DNA from: Planctomycetota bacterium
GTDB taxonomy: Bacteria > Planctomycetota > Planctomycetia > Pirellulales > UBA1268
Direction of reading: 5' to 3'
Length of the DNA: 53,312 bases
Assembly (NCBI GenBank): GCA_016872555.1
Contig: VGZO01000029.1
Location: 1 to 53,312 of the forward strand
This document shows, piece after piece, positions 7,198-15,504 of the stretch. The first letter of the stretch is position 1, and every line of letters starts with the position of its first letter. Below the pieces are notes generated by a model. That model ran no database searches and was not told where the DNA came from. It was given only the letters and a program-made list of their open reading frames with translations. The translations under genes and the position numbers were made by a program.

Positions 7198-8991
7198 TCA
7201 GTCACCGGCCGATGGGACCGCTGCCGGTTCGGGAAGGTCGACGCCGATGTCGATTCCCGCCGGTCGCCAATCGACCAACTCCACCTCGGCCGAACGGCGT
7301 CCGCGAAACTCGTTGACCTTCGGCTTGAAGGCGATGTGAAACGGCTTACCTAACGCCGGCAGGTGGGGCACCCATTCGGCCCCGCCGAAGGCCACGGCCC
7401 GGATCCTGGCGGCATGCTGGACGAGCGTCATCGACACGTGCCGGCCACCGCTGCCGATCGCCCGTGGCGGTTCGGCGAGGTGGACACCGGAGGCGCACAG
7501 CACCGGCCGGCGGTTGCCCTGGCCGAACGGGGCGAGCCGGTCGAGCTCGTCGGCAGCGTCGAGCGTGAGGGCGCCGAGGGTCGTCTCGCCGTCGATCCGC
7601 AGGCCGGGCCGGCGCAGGGACTCGGGGAGGCGCGTCGCGACCGCGTCGCGGAATGCCCGACGAAACTCGTCGATCTGCCGATCTTCGATCCGCAGCCCCG
7701 CGGCGGCGGCGTGGCCGCCGCACGACACGAGCAACCCGCGGCAGGCGACCAGCGCCGCGTGGACGTCGAATCCCGGCACGCTACGGACGCTGCCGATCGC
7801 CGGGCGCCCCTGGAGCGGGTCGCGGGCGATGAGGACCACTGGACGGTGCCATTTTTCGGCCAGCCGGCCGGCGACGATCCCGATCACACCGGCATGCCAG
7901 CCCCCGTCGGCGAGCACGAGCGCCGCGTCGTCGGCAGCGCAGTGCTCCTTCGCCTGCTTCGTGGCCGCGAGGAGGATGCTGCGTTCGAGCGAGTCGCGCT
8001 GGTCGTTGAGTTGGTGGATCCAGTCGGCCAGTTGCACCGCGCGCGCGGCATCGCGGGTGGTGAGCAGTTCGATGCCGAACGCCGCCTGGCCGAGACGCCC
8101 GGCGGCGTTGATCCGCGGTGCGAGGCGGAAGGCGACGTCCTCGCTCTCCAACCGGCTCTTGTCGTGAAGCTTCGCCAATTCCAGGAGCCGGTCGATTCCC
8201 GGCCCCCCTTTGAGCCGCAGGCTCTCGAGCCCGTGGCGTACCGTGATCCGGTTCTCGTCGAGGAGCGGCACGACATCGGCCACCGTGCCCAGGGCCGCCA
8301 GGCCGATGCCGCGCAGCAGCACCTCGCGGAGCCGGGGACTCACCTGCCTGGCGCCGCAGTGCCGCACCGCCAGCGCCCAGGCGAGCTTGAAAGCGACCCC
8401 CGCGCCGCACAGCTCCCCGAACGGATAGCCGGCCCCGGGCAGTCGGGGATGGACGAGAACGTCGGCGTCGGGGAGGACGTCGCCGTAGGCATGGTGATCG
8501 GTGATCACCAGCTCGAGGCCGAGCTCGCGGGCGCGCGCCGCCTCGGCGACGCTGGCGATGCCGCAGTCGACGGTCACCACCAGGGCCGTGCCCCGGCGGT
8601 GGAGTTCCTCGAGGGCTTCGCGATTGAGGCCGTATCCCTCCTCGAAACGGTCGGGAACGTACCAATCGACGACGGCCTCGAGGGCCCGCAGGCACTCGAC
8701 GAGGATCGCCGTGGCACACATGCCGTCGGCGTCGTAATCGCCGTAGACGACGATCGGCCGCCGGTCCCGGACCGCCGCGAGGATCCGCTCCGCCGCCGCG
8801 GGCACGCCGGGAAGCGACTCGGGGTCGCGGAGGTCGGACATCCGCCCGGAGAGGAAGGTCCGGGCGGCCTCCGGATCGGTGAGGCCGCGGGCGACGAGGA
8901 GCCGGGCGACGATCGGCGAGACCCGCGCCGACCGCTCGAGGGCGAGGACGGCCGTCGCGTCGTGCGGTTCGACCTGCCAGCGCTTGGGCAC
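7198..8991 (-). CDS. recJ: Single-stranded-DNA-specific exonuclease RecJ
   Basis: RecJ degrades single-stranded DNA 5' to 3' in recombination and mismatch repair. The 597-residue product (E. coli 577) shows all DHH-family motifs: DYDADG, VTVDCG, ITDHH, the motif IV region TVADVVPLLDENR, then the DHHA1 glycine-rich GGHAAAAG, and a C-terminal OB-like domain. I chose the GTG at 8991 because a strong Shine-Dalgarno (GGAGGGAGG, 5 nt away) precedes it, the conserved sequence starts there (PKRWQVEPHD), and a promoter ends about 20 bp upstream. The open frame extends much further upstream, to 9357, but that part is antisense to the next gene and non-homologous. Confidence 0.95.
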   Translation of the reverse strand: MPKRWQVEPHDATAVLALERSARVSPIVARLLVARGLTDPEAARTFLSGRMSDLRDPESLPGVPAAAERILAAVRDRRPIVVYGDYDADGMCATAILVECLRALEAVVDWYVPDRFEEGYGLNREALEELHRRGTALVVTVDCGIASVAEAARARELGLELVITDHHAYGDVLPDADVLVHPRLPGAGYPFGELCGAGVAFKLAWALAVRHCGARQVSPRLREVLLRGIGLAALGTVADVVPLLDENRITVRHGLESLRLKGGPGIDRLLELAKLHDKSRLESEDVAFRLAPRINAAGRLGQAAFGIELLTTRDAARAVQLADWIHQLNDQRDSLERSILLAATKQAKEHCAADDAALVLADGGWHAGVIGIVAGRLAEKWHRPVVLIARDPLQGRPAIGSVRSVPGFDVHAALVACRGLLVSCGGHAAAAGLRIEDRQIDEFRRAFRDAVATRLPESLRRPGLRIDGETTLGALTLDAADELDRLAPFGQGNRRPVLCASGVHLAEPPRAIGSGGRHVSMTLVQHAARIRAVAFGGAEWVPHLPALGKPFHIAFKPKVNEFRGRRSAEVELVDWRPAGIDIGVDLPEPAAVPSAGD

Positions 8992-9016
8992 GACCGCCTC
9001 CCTCCGGTGAGCCCGT

Positions 9017-9044
9017 AGTATAGGGCGGTCATCCGCCGGGTGAA
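9017..9044 (-). promoter_or_regulatory. Predicted recJ promoter
   Basis: Minus strand: -35 TTCACC (9044-9039), 16-bp spacer, -10 TATACT (9022-9017), a perfect match at five of six -10 positions. The inferred start near 9010 leaves a leader of about 20 nt before the recJ GTG at 8991, which supports that start choice. Confidence 0.55.
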
Positions 9045-9123
9045 TCGGCGGCCGTGGGCGGCCGTGGGACTGGTACCATGCCGCGGTCGGCCCCGGGACG
9101 GGCCGACCCTGCGGAGCCCACCG

Positions 9124-9606
9124 ATGTCGATCGCGACGCCGATTCGCACCAAGCCGAAGCGCGAGGAAATCCCCGCCGACCGCGTGCTCTGCGAGTACTG
9201 CACGGCGAAGTGCTGCCGCTACTTCGCGCTCCCCCTGGAGACACCCTCGACGCGCGAGGATTTCGAGTACATCCGCTGGTTCCTCCTCCACGAGCACGCC
9301 ACCGTGTTCACCGAGGAGGGATGCTGGTACGTCTGCGTCCACACCGTCTGCAAGCACCTCCAGCGGGACAATCGCTGCGGGATCTACGACACCCGGCCGC
9401 CGATCTGCCGCGAGTACACCACCAAGGATTGCGAGTACGAGGACGACTGGGTCTACGACCAGTATTTCGAGACGCCCGAGCAGGTCGCCGAGTACATGGA
9501 GGCCGTGCTCGGTCCCGGCGGGGAAAAGGTGGGAGACGGCCGGCGGCGCGAGGCACGCGGCCGGTCGATCCGCAGCCCGAAGCCGGCGTTACTGCCGATC
9601 CTCTGA
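9124..9606 (+). CDS. YkgJ-family cysteine-cluster protein
   Basis: A 160-residue protein with the zinc- or iron-binding cysteine pattern of the YkgJ/CxxCxxCC family (PF03692): CEYCTAKCC near residues 20-28, then CVHTVCKHL, CGIYDTRPPICREY and DCEY. The spacing matches UPF0153-type proteins, whose function is not firmly known, though a role in metal handling has been suggested. The start at 9124 matches the beginning of conserved sequence; upstream residues in this frame are not family-like. The C-terminal 30 residues are basic and low complexity. It is transcribed away from recJ and converges on the phosphatase gene. Confidence 0.85.
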   Translation: MSIATPIRTKPKREEIPADRVLCEYCTAKCCRYFALPLETPSTREDFEYIRWFLLHEHATVFTEEGCWYVCVHTVCKHLQRDNRCGIYDTRPPICREYTTKDCEYEDDWVYDQYFETPEQVAEYMEAVLGPGGEKVGDGRRREARGRSIRSPKPALLPIL

Positions 9607-9672
9607 ACGCCGTCGGGCACCAACGCCACGGTTCCCCCGGGCCGGTGGCGGGACGGCAGCGGCGCGACGACG

Positions 9673-10971
9673 TCAGCCGGTGCGTTTGACGAGCACCGCG
9701 GTCAGGTCGTCCGCCTGGCGGGTTCCGGCTGCAAACTCCTCGACCGCGGCGCGGAGCCACTGGATCAGCTGTTCCGCGGGGAGGTGGTGCGAGTGGCGGA
9801 GGATCTCGCCGACGCGCTCGGTGCCGAATTGGGCGCCGTCGGGCCGCGCCCATTCGTAAAAGCCGTCGGTAAGGAGGACGAGGATGTCGCCTGGGGCGAG
9901 GGTCGTGGCGGTCTCGTCTTCGAACGGCGCCTCGGGCATCAGCCCCAGCGGCAGCCCGTGGCTGTCGAACTCCTCCATCGCCCCGGTCGCCGCCCGGAAG
10001 ACGAAGATCGGCCCGTGACCGGCGCTCACGAAGCGGAGCCGCCCGGTGGCGGGATCGACGATTCCCAGCAGCGCCGTGACGAACCTCCCTTCCGGAAGAT
10101 CGGCCGACAGGAGGTCGTTGACCCGGGCGATGACCGGGCCGAGGGGAACCCCCGGGGCGACGATCGCACGGAACAGCGCCCGCGCTTCGGCGGCGACCAG
10201 CGCCGGCCCGATGCCGTGGCCGGTGGCGTCGGCGATCGTCACGGCGAGGCTGCCGTCGGCGAGGGGATGGAAATCGTAGTAGTCGCCGCCGGTCTCGTCG
10301 GCCGGCCGGTTCCAGCCGGCGACGTCGAACCCCGGCAGCACCGGCGCTTCCTTGGGCAACAGCCCGAGCTGGATGTCGCGGGCGACGGCGAGGTCGCGCT
10401 CGATCCGCTGCTTCTCGGCGAGGTGGCCGAGGAGCAGCTGCCGCTGCACGGCGACCCCGGCCTGGCCGCCGAGGAACGCGGCGAGCTGCTCGTCGCGGGG
10501 CCCGAACGGACCACCGGCCTTGTTGAGCACCTGGAGCACGCCGACCGTCTGCCCGTCGTGGTCGGCAAGCGGCACCGCGAGGATGCTCGCGGTGCGGAAG
10601 CCGCTCCGGCGGTCGAACTCGGGGTTGAAGCGCCGATCGGCGTAGGCATCGGGGATGGTGATGGCGACGCCGCTCCGGGCGACCTCGCCGGCGATCCCGA
10701 CCCCGACCGGGATGCGGATCTCGTGGATCGGCGAATCCGCGATCCCGGTGGCGACGCGGCTGAACAGCTCACCGGTCGTGCCATCGACGAGAAATACGGT
10801 CGCGCGCTGGCAATCGAGGACTGACGTCGCGGCGGCGGCGATCGCCTCGAGGAGCGGATCGAGATCGGTCGTCGCTCCGAGCCGCCGGGCGACGTCGAGG
10901 AGCTTCTCGAGATCGGCGATCCGTCCCGCTGCGTCTTCGTGGCCAGGCGATCGGTCCGTCATCGAGGTCAT
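9673..10971 (-). CDS. GAF-domain / SpoIIE-type serine phosphatase (RsbU-like)
   Basis: A 432-residue soluble regulator. A short N-terminal helix precedes a GAF sensory domain (about residues 30-180) and a coiled linker (EKQRIERDLAVARDIQLGLLP) leads into a PP2C/SpoIIE phosphatase domain (about 212-430). Metal-binding acidic motifs are visible: GGDYYD (228-233), IADATGHG with D248, LLTDGFYEW, and a final ADDLTAVLV. Such proteins dephosphorylate anti-sigma-factor antagonists of the STAS type. No partner anti-sigma or STAS gene lies nearby. Starts at 10971 or three codons later at 10962. A -10-like TATAAC (11019-11014) lies upstream, divergent from the MoxR gene. Confidence 0.9.
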   Translation of the reverse strand: MTSMTDRSPGHEDAAGRIADLEKLLDVARRLGATTDLDPLLEAIAAAATSVLDCQRATVFLVDGTTGELFSRVATGIADSPIHEIRIPVGVGIAGEVARSGVAITIPDAYADRRFNPEFDRRSGFRTASILAVPLADHDGQTVGVLQVLNKAGGPFGPRDEQLAAFLGGQAGVAVQRQLLLGHLAEKQRIERDLAVARDIQLGLLPKEAPVLPGFDVAGWNRPADETGGDYYDFHPLADGSLAVTIADATGHGIGPALVAAEARALFRAIVAPGVPLGPVIARVNDLLSADLPEGRFVTALLGIVDPATGRLRFVSAGHGPIFVFRAATGAMEEFDSHGLPLGLMPEAPFEDETATTLAPGDILVLLTDGFYEWARPDGAQFGTERVGEILRHSHHLPAEQLIQWLRAAVEEFAAGTRQADDLTAVLVKRTG

Positions 10972-11093
10972 GTCGGGCTCCGCGGAGCGGTGGGGGCGGA
11001 AACGGCGACCGCTGTTATACCGTCGGCCGCGGCCGTGGCAGGGAAGGCCAGTGGCTATGCTGACGAGCTCGTTTCACCCGGGGACCATCCGTG

Positions 11094-12149
11094 ATGGAAG
11101 CCGCCGCAACGCTCACCCCAGCCCAACTCGCGCCGTTCCTCCTCGAAGTCGCCCCCGTGATGCCGGTGTTCATCTGGGGACCGCCGGGGATCGGCAAGTC
11201 GGCGCTGGTCCGGTCGTTCGCTGCTGCCGTCGGGTTGCCGTGCGTGTCGTTGCTCGGGTCGCAGCTCGCCCCCGAGGACATCATCGGCGTGCCGCAGATC
11301 GTCGCCGGCAAGTCGCGCTTCTGCCCGCCGACACTGATCGCCCGCGACGACCCGTATTGCCTGTTCCTCGACGAGCTCAACGCCTGCTCGCACGAGGTGC
11401 AGAAGGCGTTTTATTCGCTCGTCCTCGACCGGCGGATCGGCGAGTTCGTCCTCCCCGCCGGGACGGTGGTGATCGGCGCCGGTAACCGCTCGCAGGACCA
11501 GGCGATTACCCGGCCGCTTTCCTCGGCGCTGGTCAACCGGCTGCTCCACGTGCAGCTCCGGGCGTCGGCCCGTGACTGGCTCGCCTGGGCGCGGACCGCC
11601 GGCGTCGATCCGCTCGTGATCGCCTATGTCGAAACCCGCTCCGACCACCTCTGGGCCCGTCCACCGAAGCACGAGGAGCCGTTCTCCACGCCGCGCAGCT
11701 GGCACATGCTCTCGCAGGCACTGGCGTCCCATGGCCCCGGGATCGGCCTCGATCAGATCAAGGTCCTCGCCCAGGGTCTGCTGACGCCGGCCCACGCGCA
11801 GCAGTTCGTGACCTTCGTCAAGCTTCGCGAGCGCGCCTTCGACCTCGCCGCGATCCTCAAGGGCGAGCGCGGCTGGCCCGAGGCGCCCGAGGAGCGTGAC
11901 GTCCTCTACTTCCTCGTCCAGCAGCTCCGCGACCGGTTGATCCGCGAGCTTCCCGACGACGAGCGGAGCCTCGGCCGCGAAGCCCGGGAACTCGCCGACC
12001 GGGCCAAGGAATTGCTCGTGCCGCTGGCGCGGATCTCGACCGAACTGGCGCAGCTGGTGGTCACCGAGACCGAGAGCGGCGCGGCGCTGCCGGCCTGGTA
12101 CACCGTCGAGCTGGCCCGGGCACTGCCGCGGCTGGCGGCGAAGAAGTGA
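11094..12149 (+). CDS. MoxR-type AAA+ ATPase
   Basis: About 351 residues of AAA+ ATPase. Walker A is GPPGIGKSAL (near residues 29-38), Walker B is CLFLDELNA (near 93-101), and the sensor-1 element GAGNRSQD is near 131-138; the arrangement fits the AAA_5/MoxR clade, chaperones that act on VWA-domain partners. The partner is the next gene, four bases away. ATG at 11094 directly follows a GTG in the same frame; I use the ATG. A -10-like TATGCT lies at 11056-11061 with a poor -35. The C-terminal helical lid has no extra domain. Confidence 0.9.
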   Translation: MEAAATLTPAQLAPFLLEVAPVMPVFIWGPPGIGKSALVRSFAAAVGLPCVSLLGSQLAPEDIIGVPQIVAGKSRFCPPTLIARDDPYCLFLDELNACSHEVQKAFYSLVLDRRIGEFVLPAGTVVIGAGNRSQDQAITRPLSSALVNRLLHVQLRASARDWLAWARTAGVDPLVIAYVETRSDHLWARPPKHEEPFSTPRSWHMLSQALASHGPGIGLDQIKVLAQGLLTPAHAQQFVTFVKLRERAFDLAAILKGERGWPEAPEERDVLYFLVQQLRDRLIRELPDDERSLGREARELADRAKELLVPLARISTELAQLVVTETESGAALPAWYTVELARALPRLAAKK

Positions 12150-12153
12150 GGCC

Positions 12154-14049
12154 ATGGCACGATCCAAGGCGCCGCCAGCGCAGCACCTCGAGGCGATCAA
12201 GGGGGGATGGAGCCTGCTGCAGGGTCATCCGCTCTACGGGCGGCTCGTCTCGGGAGCCGGCGCCGTGGTGCAGCTGTGGCTCGGACCGGCGCTGCCATTT
12301 CCGCCCGATGGCTGGGTGCGGATCACCGTGACACCCGACCGCGGGGCCGCGTCCTGGCAACGCGGCGGGGCTGACCTCGTGCCCAACGCCTGGCATCGCG
12401 GTACGGCCGACGAATGGGCCCACGTCTTCGCCCAGGCGACGCTCCACGTCGCCTTCAATCACGTCGATCCGGTCCGCGACGACGAGGCGTGGCGGCGGGC
12501 CTGCGAGTGGGAGGCGGTGCGCTTCCTGCGGAGCATGCCGATCGGGCAGCGGCCCCATGGCCTGTGGCTGCCCGGGGTCGAGCCGCAGGGGCAGGATCTC
12601 GCCGCCATCGCCCGGTGGTTCGCCACGCAGGGGCCGGCCGCGCTCGAGGCGACGGCGGGGCTGGCGCTCGCCGGCGCCGGCCAGCCCGGCTGGGTGCACC
12701 GCGAGGACGCGGCGGCGTTCGACCGCCGGCGCCGGCAGGCGGCGACGGCGAGCCTCGCCGCGGCGGTCCGGGCCGCGGTGACCGCCGCGGTGGAGGAGGC
12801 GGGGGCGACAGCACGCGGCCCGGCCCGGAAGCGCGGCGATCCCAACTCGCTCGCCGAGCGCGCCCGGAGCTGGTTCGTGACCAACTACCCGCTGCTGGCG
12901 GCGCTGGCGGCGTCGTTCGAGATCGTCGAGGACGCGGCCTTCTGCACGCGCGAGCGGATCGCGATCGCCGCGGTCGACTCGGAAGCGCGGCGGGTGTTCG
13001 TCAATCCCCTTGTCCCCTGGACCTGGGAGACGATGCAGTTCGTGATCGCCCACGAACTGCTCCACGTCGGCCTCCGTCACGAGGCGCGCCGGCAGGGGCG
13101 CGATCCGTTCCTGTGGAACGTGGCCTGCGACTACGTGATCAACGGGTGGCTGGTGCAGATGGGGATCGGGGCGATGCCCCCGGGCTGCCTGCTCGACATC
13201 GACGCGGCGCTGGAGCGGGAATCAGCCGAGGCCCTCTACGACCGGATCGTCGGTGATCTCCGTCTCCGGCGCCGGCTGGCGAAGGCACGGACGTTCGGCG
13301 GCGTCGGGTGTGGCGACATCCTCGGCGACCGGACCCCCGGATGGTGGCGCGGCGCCGGGTGTGACCTCGACGAGTTCTACCGCCGCGCGCTTGCCGACGG
13401 GCTCGACCTCCACGTCGAGCGCTGCCGGGGCCGGGGGCTGCTCCCCGGCGAGATGGTCGAGGAGATCCGCAGCCTGTGCCAGCCGCCGATCCCCTGGGAC
13501 GTCGCCCTCGGGCAATGGCTCGACGACTTTTTCCCTCCCCTCGAGCGGCGGCGCTCGTTCGCCCGCGCCAGCCGTCGGCAGTCGGCCACGCCCGACATCC
13601 CCCGACCGGTCTGGGAGCGACCCTGGGAGCGGCTGCCGCTGCGGACCTTCGGCGTCGTCCTCGACACGTCGGGATCGATGGGTCCGCGTGACATCGGCCG
13701 CGGGCTCGGCGCGATCGCCGCCTACGCGACGAGCCGCGACGTGGCACTCGTCCGCGTCGTCCAGTGCGACGCCGGCACCCACGACATGGGCTACGTCGAG
13801 CCCGACCGGCTCGTCGGCGCCGTCGAGATCCACGGCCGCGGTGGCACCGTGCTCCAACCGGGGATCCGGGTGCTGGAGCGGGCCGAGGATTTTCCCGACG
13901 ATGCCCCGATCCTCGTGATCACCGACGGTGAGTGCGACGTGCTCACGATCGGCCGTCCGCACGCCTTCCTGATGCCGCAGGGTGCTCGGCTCCCCTTCGC
14001 CACCCGGGCGCCGCGATTCGCCTTCGAGACCGACAAGGTGCGGTCTTGA
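12154..14049 (+). CDS. DUF2201-type putative metallopeptidase with C-terminal VWA-like domain
   Basis: A 631-residue soluble protein. An N-terminal region of unknown fold (1-230) is followed by a zinc-peptidase-like segment with HELLHVGLRH at 300-309 (HExxH plus a further histidine) and a VWA-like domain at about 495-625. That domain has a metal-ion-dependent adhesion site DTSGSM (D504), the GRGGTVLQPG loop and ITDGECD. The layout matches the bacterial DUF2201/VWA-like_domain family coupled to a MoxR ATPase. The two genes are 4 bp apart and surely co-expressed. Substrate and purpose are unknown; protease activity is inferred only from the motif. No signal peptide. Confidence 0.85.
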   Translation: MARSKAPPAQHLEAIKGGWSLLQGHPLYGRLVSGAGAVVQLWLGPALPFPPDGWVRITVTPDRGAASWQRGGADLVPNAWHRGTADEWAHVFAQATLHVAFNHVDPVRDDEAWRRACEWEAVRFLRSMPIGQRPHGLWLPGVEPQGQDLAAIARWFATQGPAALEATAGLALAGAGQPGWVHREDAAAFDRRRRQAATASLAAAVRAAVTAAVEEAGATARGPARKRGDPNSLAERARSWFVTNYPLLAALAASFEIVEDAAFCTRERIAIAAVDSEARRVFVNPLVPWTWETMQFVIAHELLHVGLRHEARRQGRDPFLWNVACDYVINGWLVQMGIGAMPPGCLLDIDAALERESAEALYDRIVGDLRLRRRLAKARTFGGVGCGDILGDRTPGWWRGAGCDLDEFYRRALADGLDLHVERCRGRGLLPGEMVEEIRSLCQPPIPWDVALGQWLDDFFPPLERRRSFARASRRQSATPDIPRPVWERPWERLPLRTFGVVLDTSGSMGPRDIGRGLGAIAAYATSRDVALVRVVQCDAGTHDMGYVEPDRLVGAVEIHGRGGTVLQPGIRVLERAEDFPDDAPILVITDGECDVLTIGRPHAFLMPQGARLPFATRAPRFAFETDKVRS

Positions 14050-14060
14050 GCGGGGAAGCC

Positions 14061-15494
14061 TCAGCCGAGGATTCCACCGACCACCGTGCCGTGGACGTCG
14101 GTGAGGCGGTAGTCGCGCCCCTGGAAGCGATACGTCAGCCGCGTATGGTCGAAGCCGAGGAGGTGGAGGAGCGTGGCGTTGAGGTCGTGGACGTGGACGC
14201 CGTCGGCGACGACGTTGAAGCCGAAGTCGTCGGTCGCGCCATGGACGTGGCCGGCGCGCACGCCGCCGCCGGCCAGCCAGATCGAGAAAGCGCGGTTGTG
14301 GTGGTCGCGGCCGTCGGTCCCCCCCTGCATCATCGGTGTCCGGCCGAACTCGCCCCCCCAGACGACGAGCGTGTCGTCGAGGAGCCCGCGCTCCTTGAGG
14401 TCGGCGACCAGGGCAGCGCTGGCCTGATCGACGTCCCGGGCGTTGGCCCGCATCCGGTTGACCAGGTCGCCGTGCGTGTCCCAGGCCTCGTGAAATAGCT
14501 GTACGAAGCGGACGCCGCGCTCGAGAAGGCGGCGGGCGAGGAGGCAATTCCGCGCGTAGGAGTGGGACGCGGGGTCGCCGATCCCGTAGCGGGCGAGCGT
14601 CTGCGGACTTTCGCTCGACAGATCGAGCAGATCCGGTGCGCTGGCCTGGAGTTGGAACGCCATCTCGTAGGCGTCGATCCGGGCGGCGATCTCGGGATCG
14701 CCAACGGCGTCGAGCGCCAGCCGGTTGAGCCTGTCGAGGGTGTCGAGGCTCGCCCGCTGGGCGTCGCGGTCGACGCCGCGCGGATTGGAGAGGTAGAGGA
14801 GCGGGTCGCCGCCGGGACGAAAGGGGATGCCGCCGTAGGTCGTGGGGAGAAAGCCGGCGCCGTAGTTGCTCGCCCCGCCGCTGGTGCCGTTGGCACTGGT
14901 GAGGACGACGTAGCCTGGCAGGTCCTCGGCGTCACTGCCGAGGCCGTACAGCGTCCAGGCCCCGAAGCTCGGCCGGCCGAATTGCTGCGCGCCGGTGTTC
15001 ATGAGGATCTGGGCGGGGGCATGATTGACCGCGTCGGTGTGCAGCGAGCGGACCATGCAGATATCGTCGGCGAGGCTGCCGATGTGCGGCACGAGGTCGC
15101 TGAACTCGGTCCCGGACCGGCCATGGGGGCGGAAGGGGAACTTCGGCCCGAGCAGCGCCGACTTGGGATTGATGAACGCCGCGCGGTACCCCTCGAGCAA
15201 CTCGGCGGGGGGCAGGCTGCCGCCGCGGCGGGCCAGTTCCGGTTTGGGGTCGAACAATTCCAGTTGGCTCGGTGCCCCGGCCTGGAAGAGATAGACCACG
15301 CGGCGCGCCTTCGGCTCATGGTGGGGCGCCCGCGGCGCCAAAGGCCGGGCCGCACCTCCCTCCCGCGCCGCCAGCGCTCCGGCGGCGATTCCCGCCAGCC
15401 CGACGCCACAGTCGCGGAAAAACCAGCGCCGTGCCCGCGCCCGGGCCGCCGCGGAGCCGATCGGGTCGGGGAACGATGGGTGGGCGAACGGCAT
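14061..15494 (-). CDS. DUF1501 domain protein, Tat-exported
   Basis: A 477-residue protein with an N-terminal twin-arginine-like signal (ARARRWFFRDCGVGLAG, residues about 18-34), then the DUF1501 fold related to alkaline-phosphatase/sulfatase enzymes. Family motifs include VVYLFQAGAPSQLELFDPKP, GGEFGRTP and GRDHHN. DUF1501 genes in planctomycetes are almost always next to a PSCyt1/DUF1549/DUF1553 gene, as here (10 bp gap). The pair is presumed to act in the periplasm on polysaccharides or sulfated compounds; no activity has been shown. A truncated second copy lies at 4686-4865. Confidence 0.92.
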   Translation of the reverse strand: MPFAHPSFPDPIGSAAARARARRWFFRDCGVGLAGIAAGALAAREGGAARPLAPRAPHHEPKARRVVYLFQAGAPSQLELFDPKPELARRGGSLPPAELLEGYRAAFINPKSALLGPKFPFRPHGRSGTEFSDLVPHIGSLADDICMVRSLHTDAVNHAPAQILMNTGAQQFGRPSFGAWTLYGLGSDAEDLPGYVVLTSANGTSGGASNYGAGFLPTTYGGIPFRPGGDPLLYLSNPRGVDRDAQRASLDTLDRLNRLALDAVGDPEIAARIDAYEMAFQLQASAPDLLDLSSESPQTLARYGIGDPASHSYARNCLLARRLLERGVRFVQLFHEAWDTHGDLVNRMRANARDVDQASAALVADLKERGLLDDTLVVWGGEFGRTPMMQGGTDGRDHHNRAFSIWLAGGGVRAGHVHGATDDFGFNVVADGVHVHDLNATLLHLLGFDHTRLTYRFQGRDYRLTDVHGTVVGGILG

Positions 15495-15504
15495 GGGGGC
15501 CTCG

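Noticed and set aside
9624-9650. 6-bp stem between two convergent genes
   Set aside because: Short stem with mismatches and no T-tract; too weak to call a bidirectional terminator.
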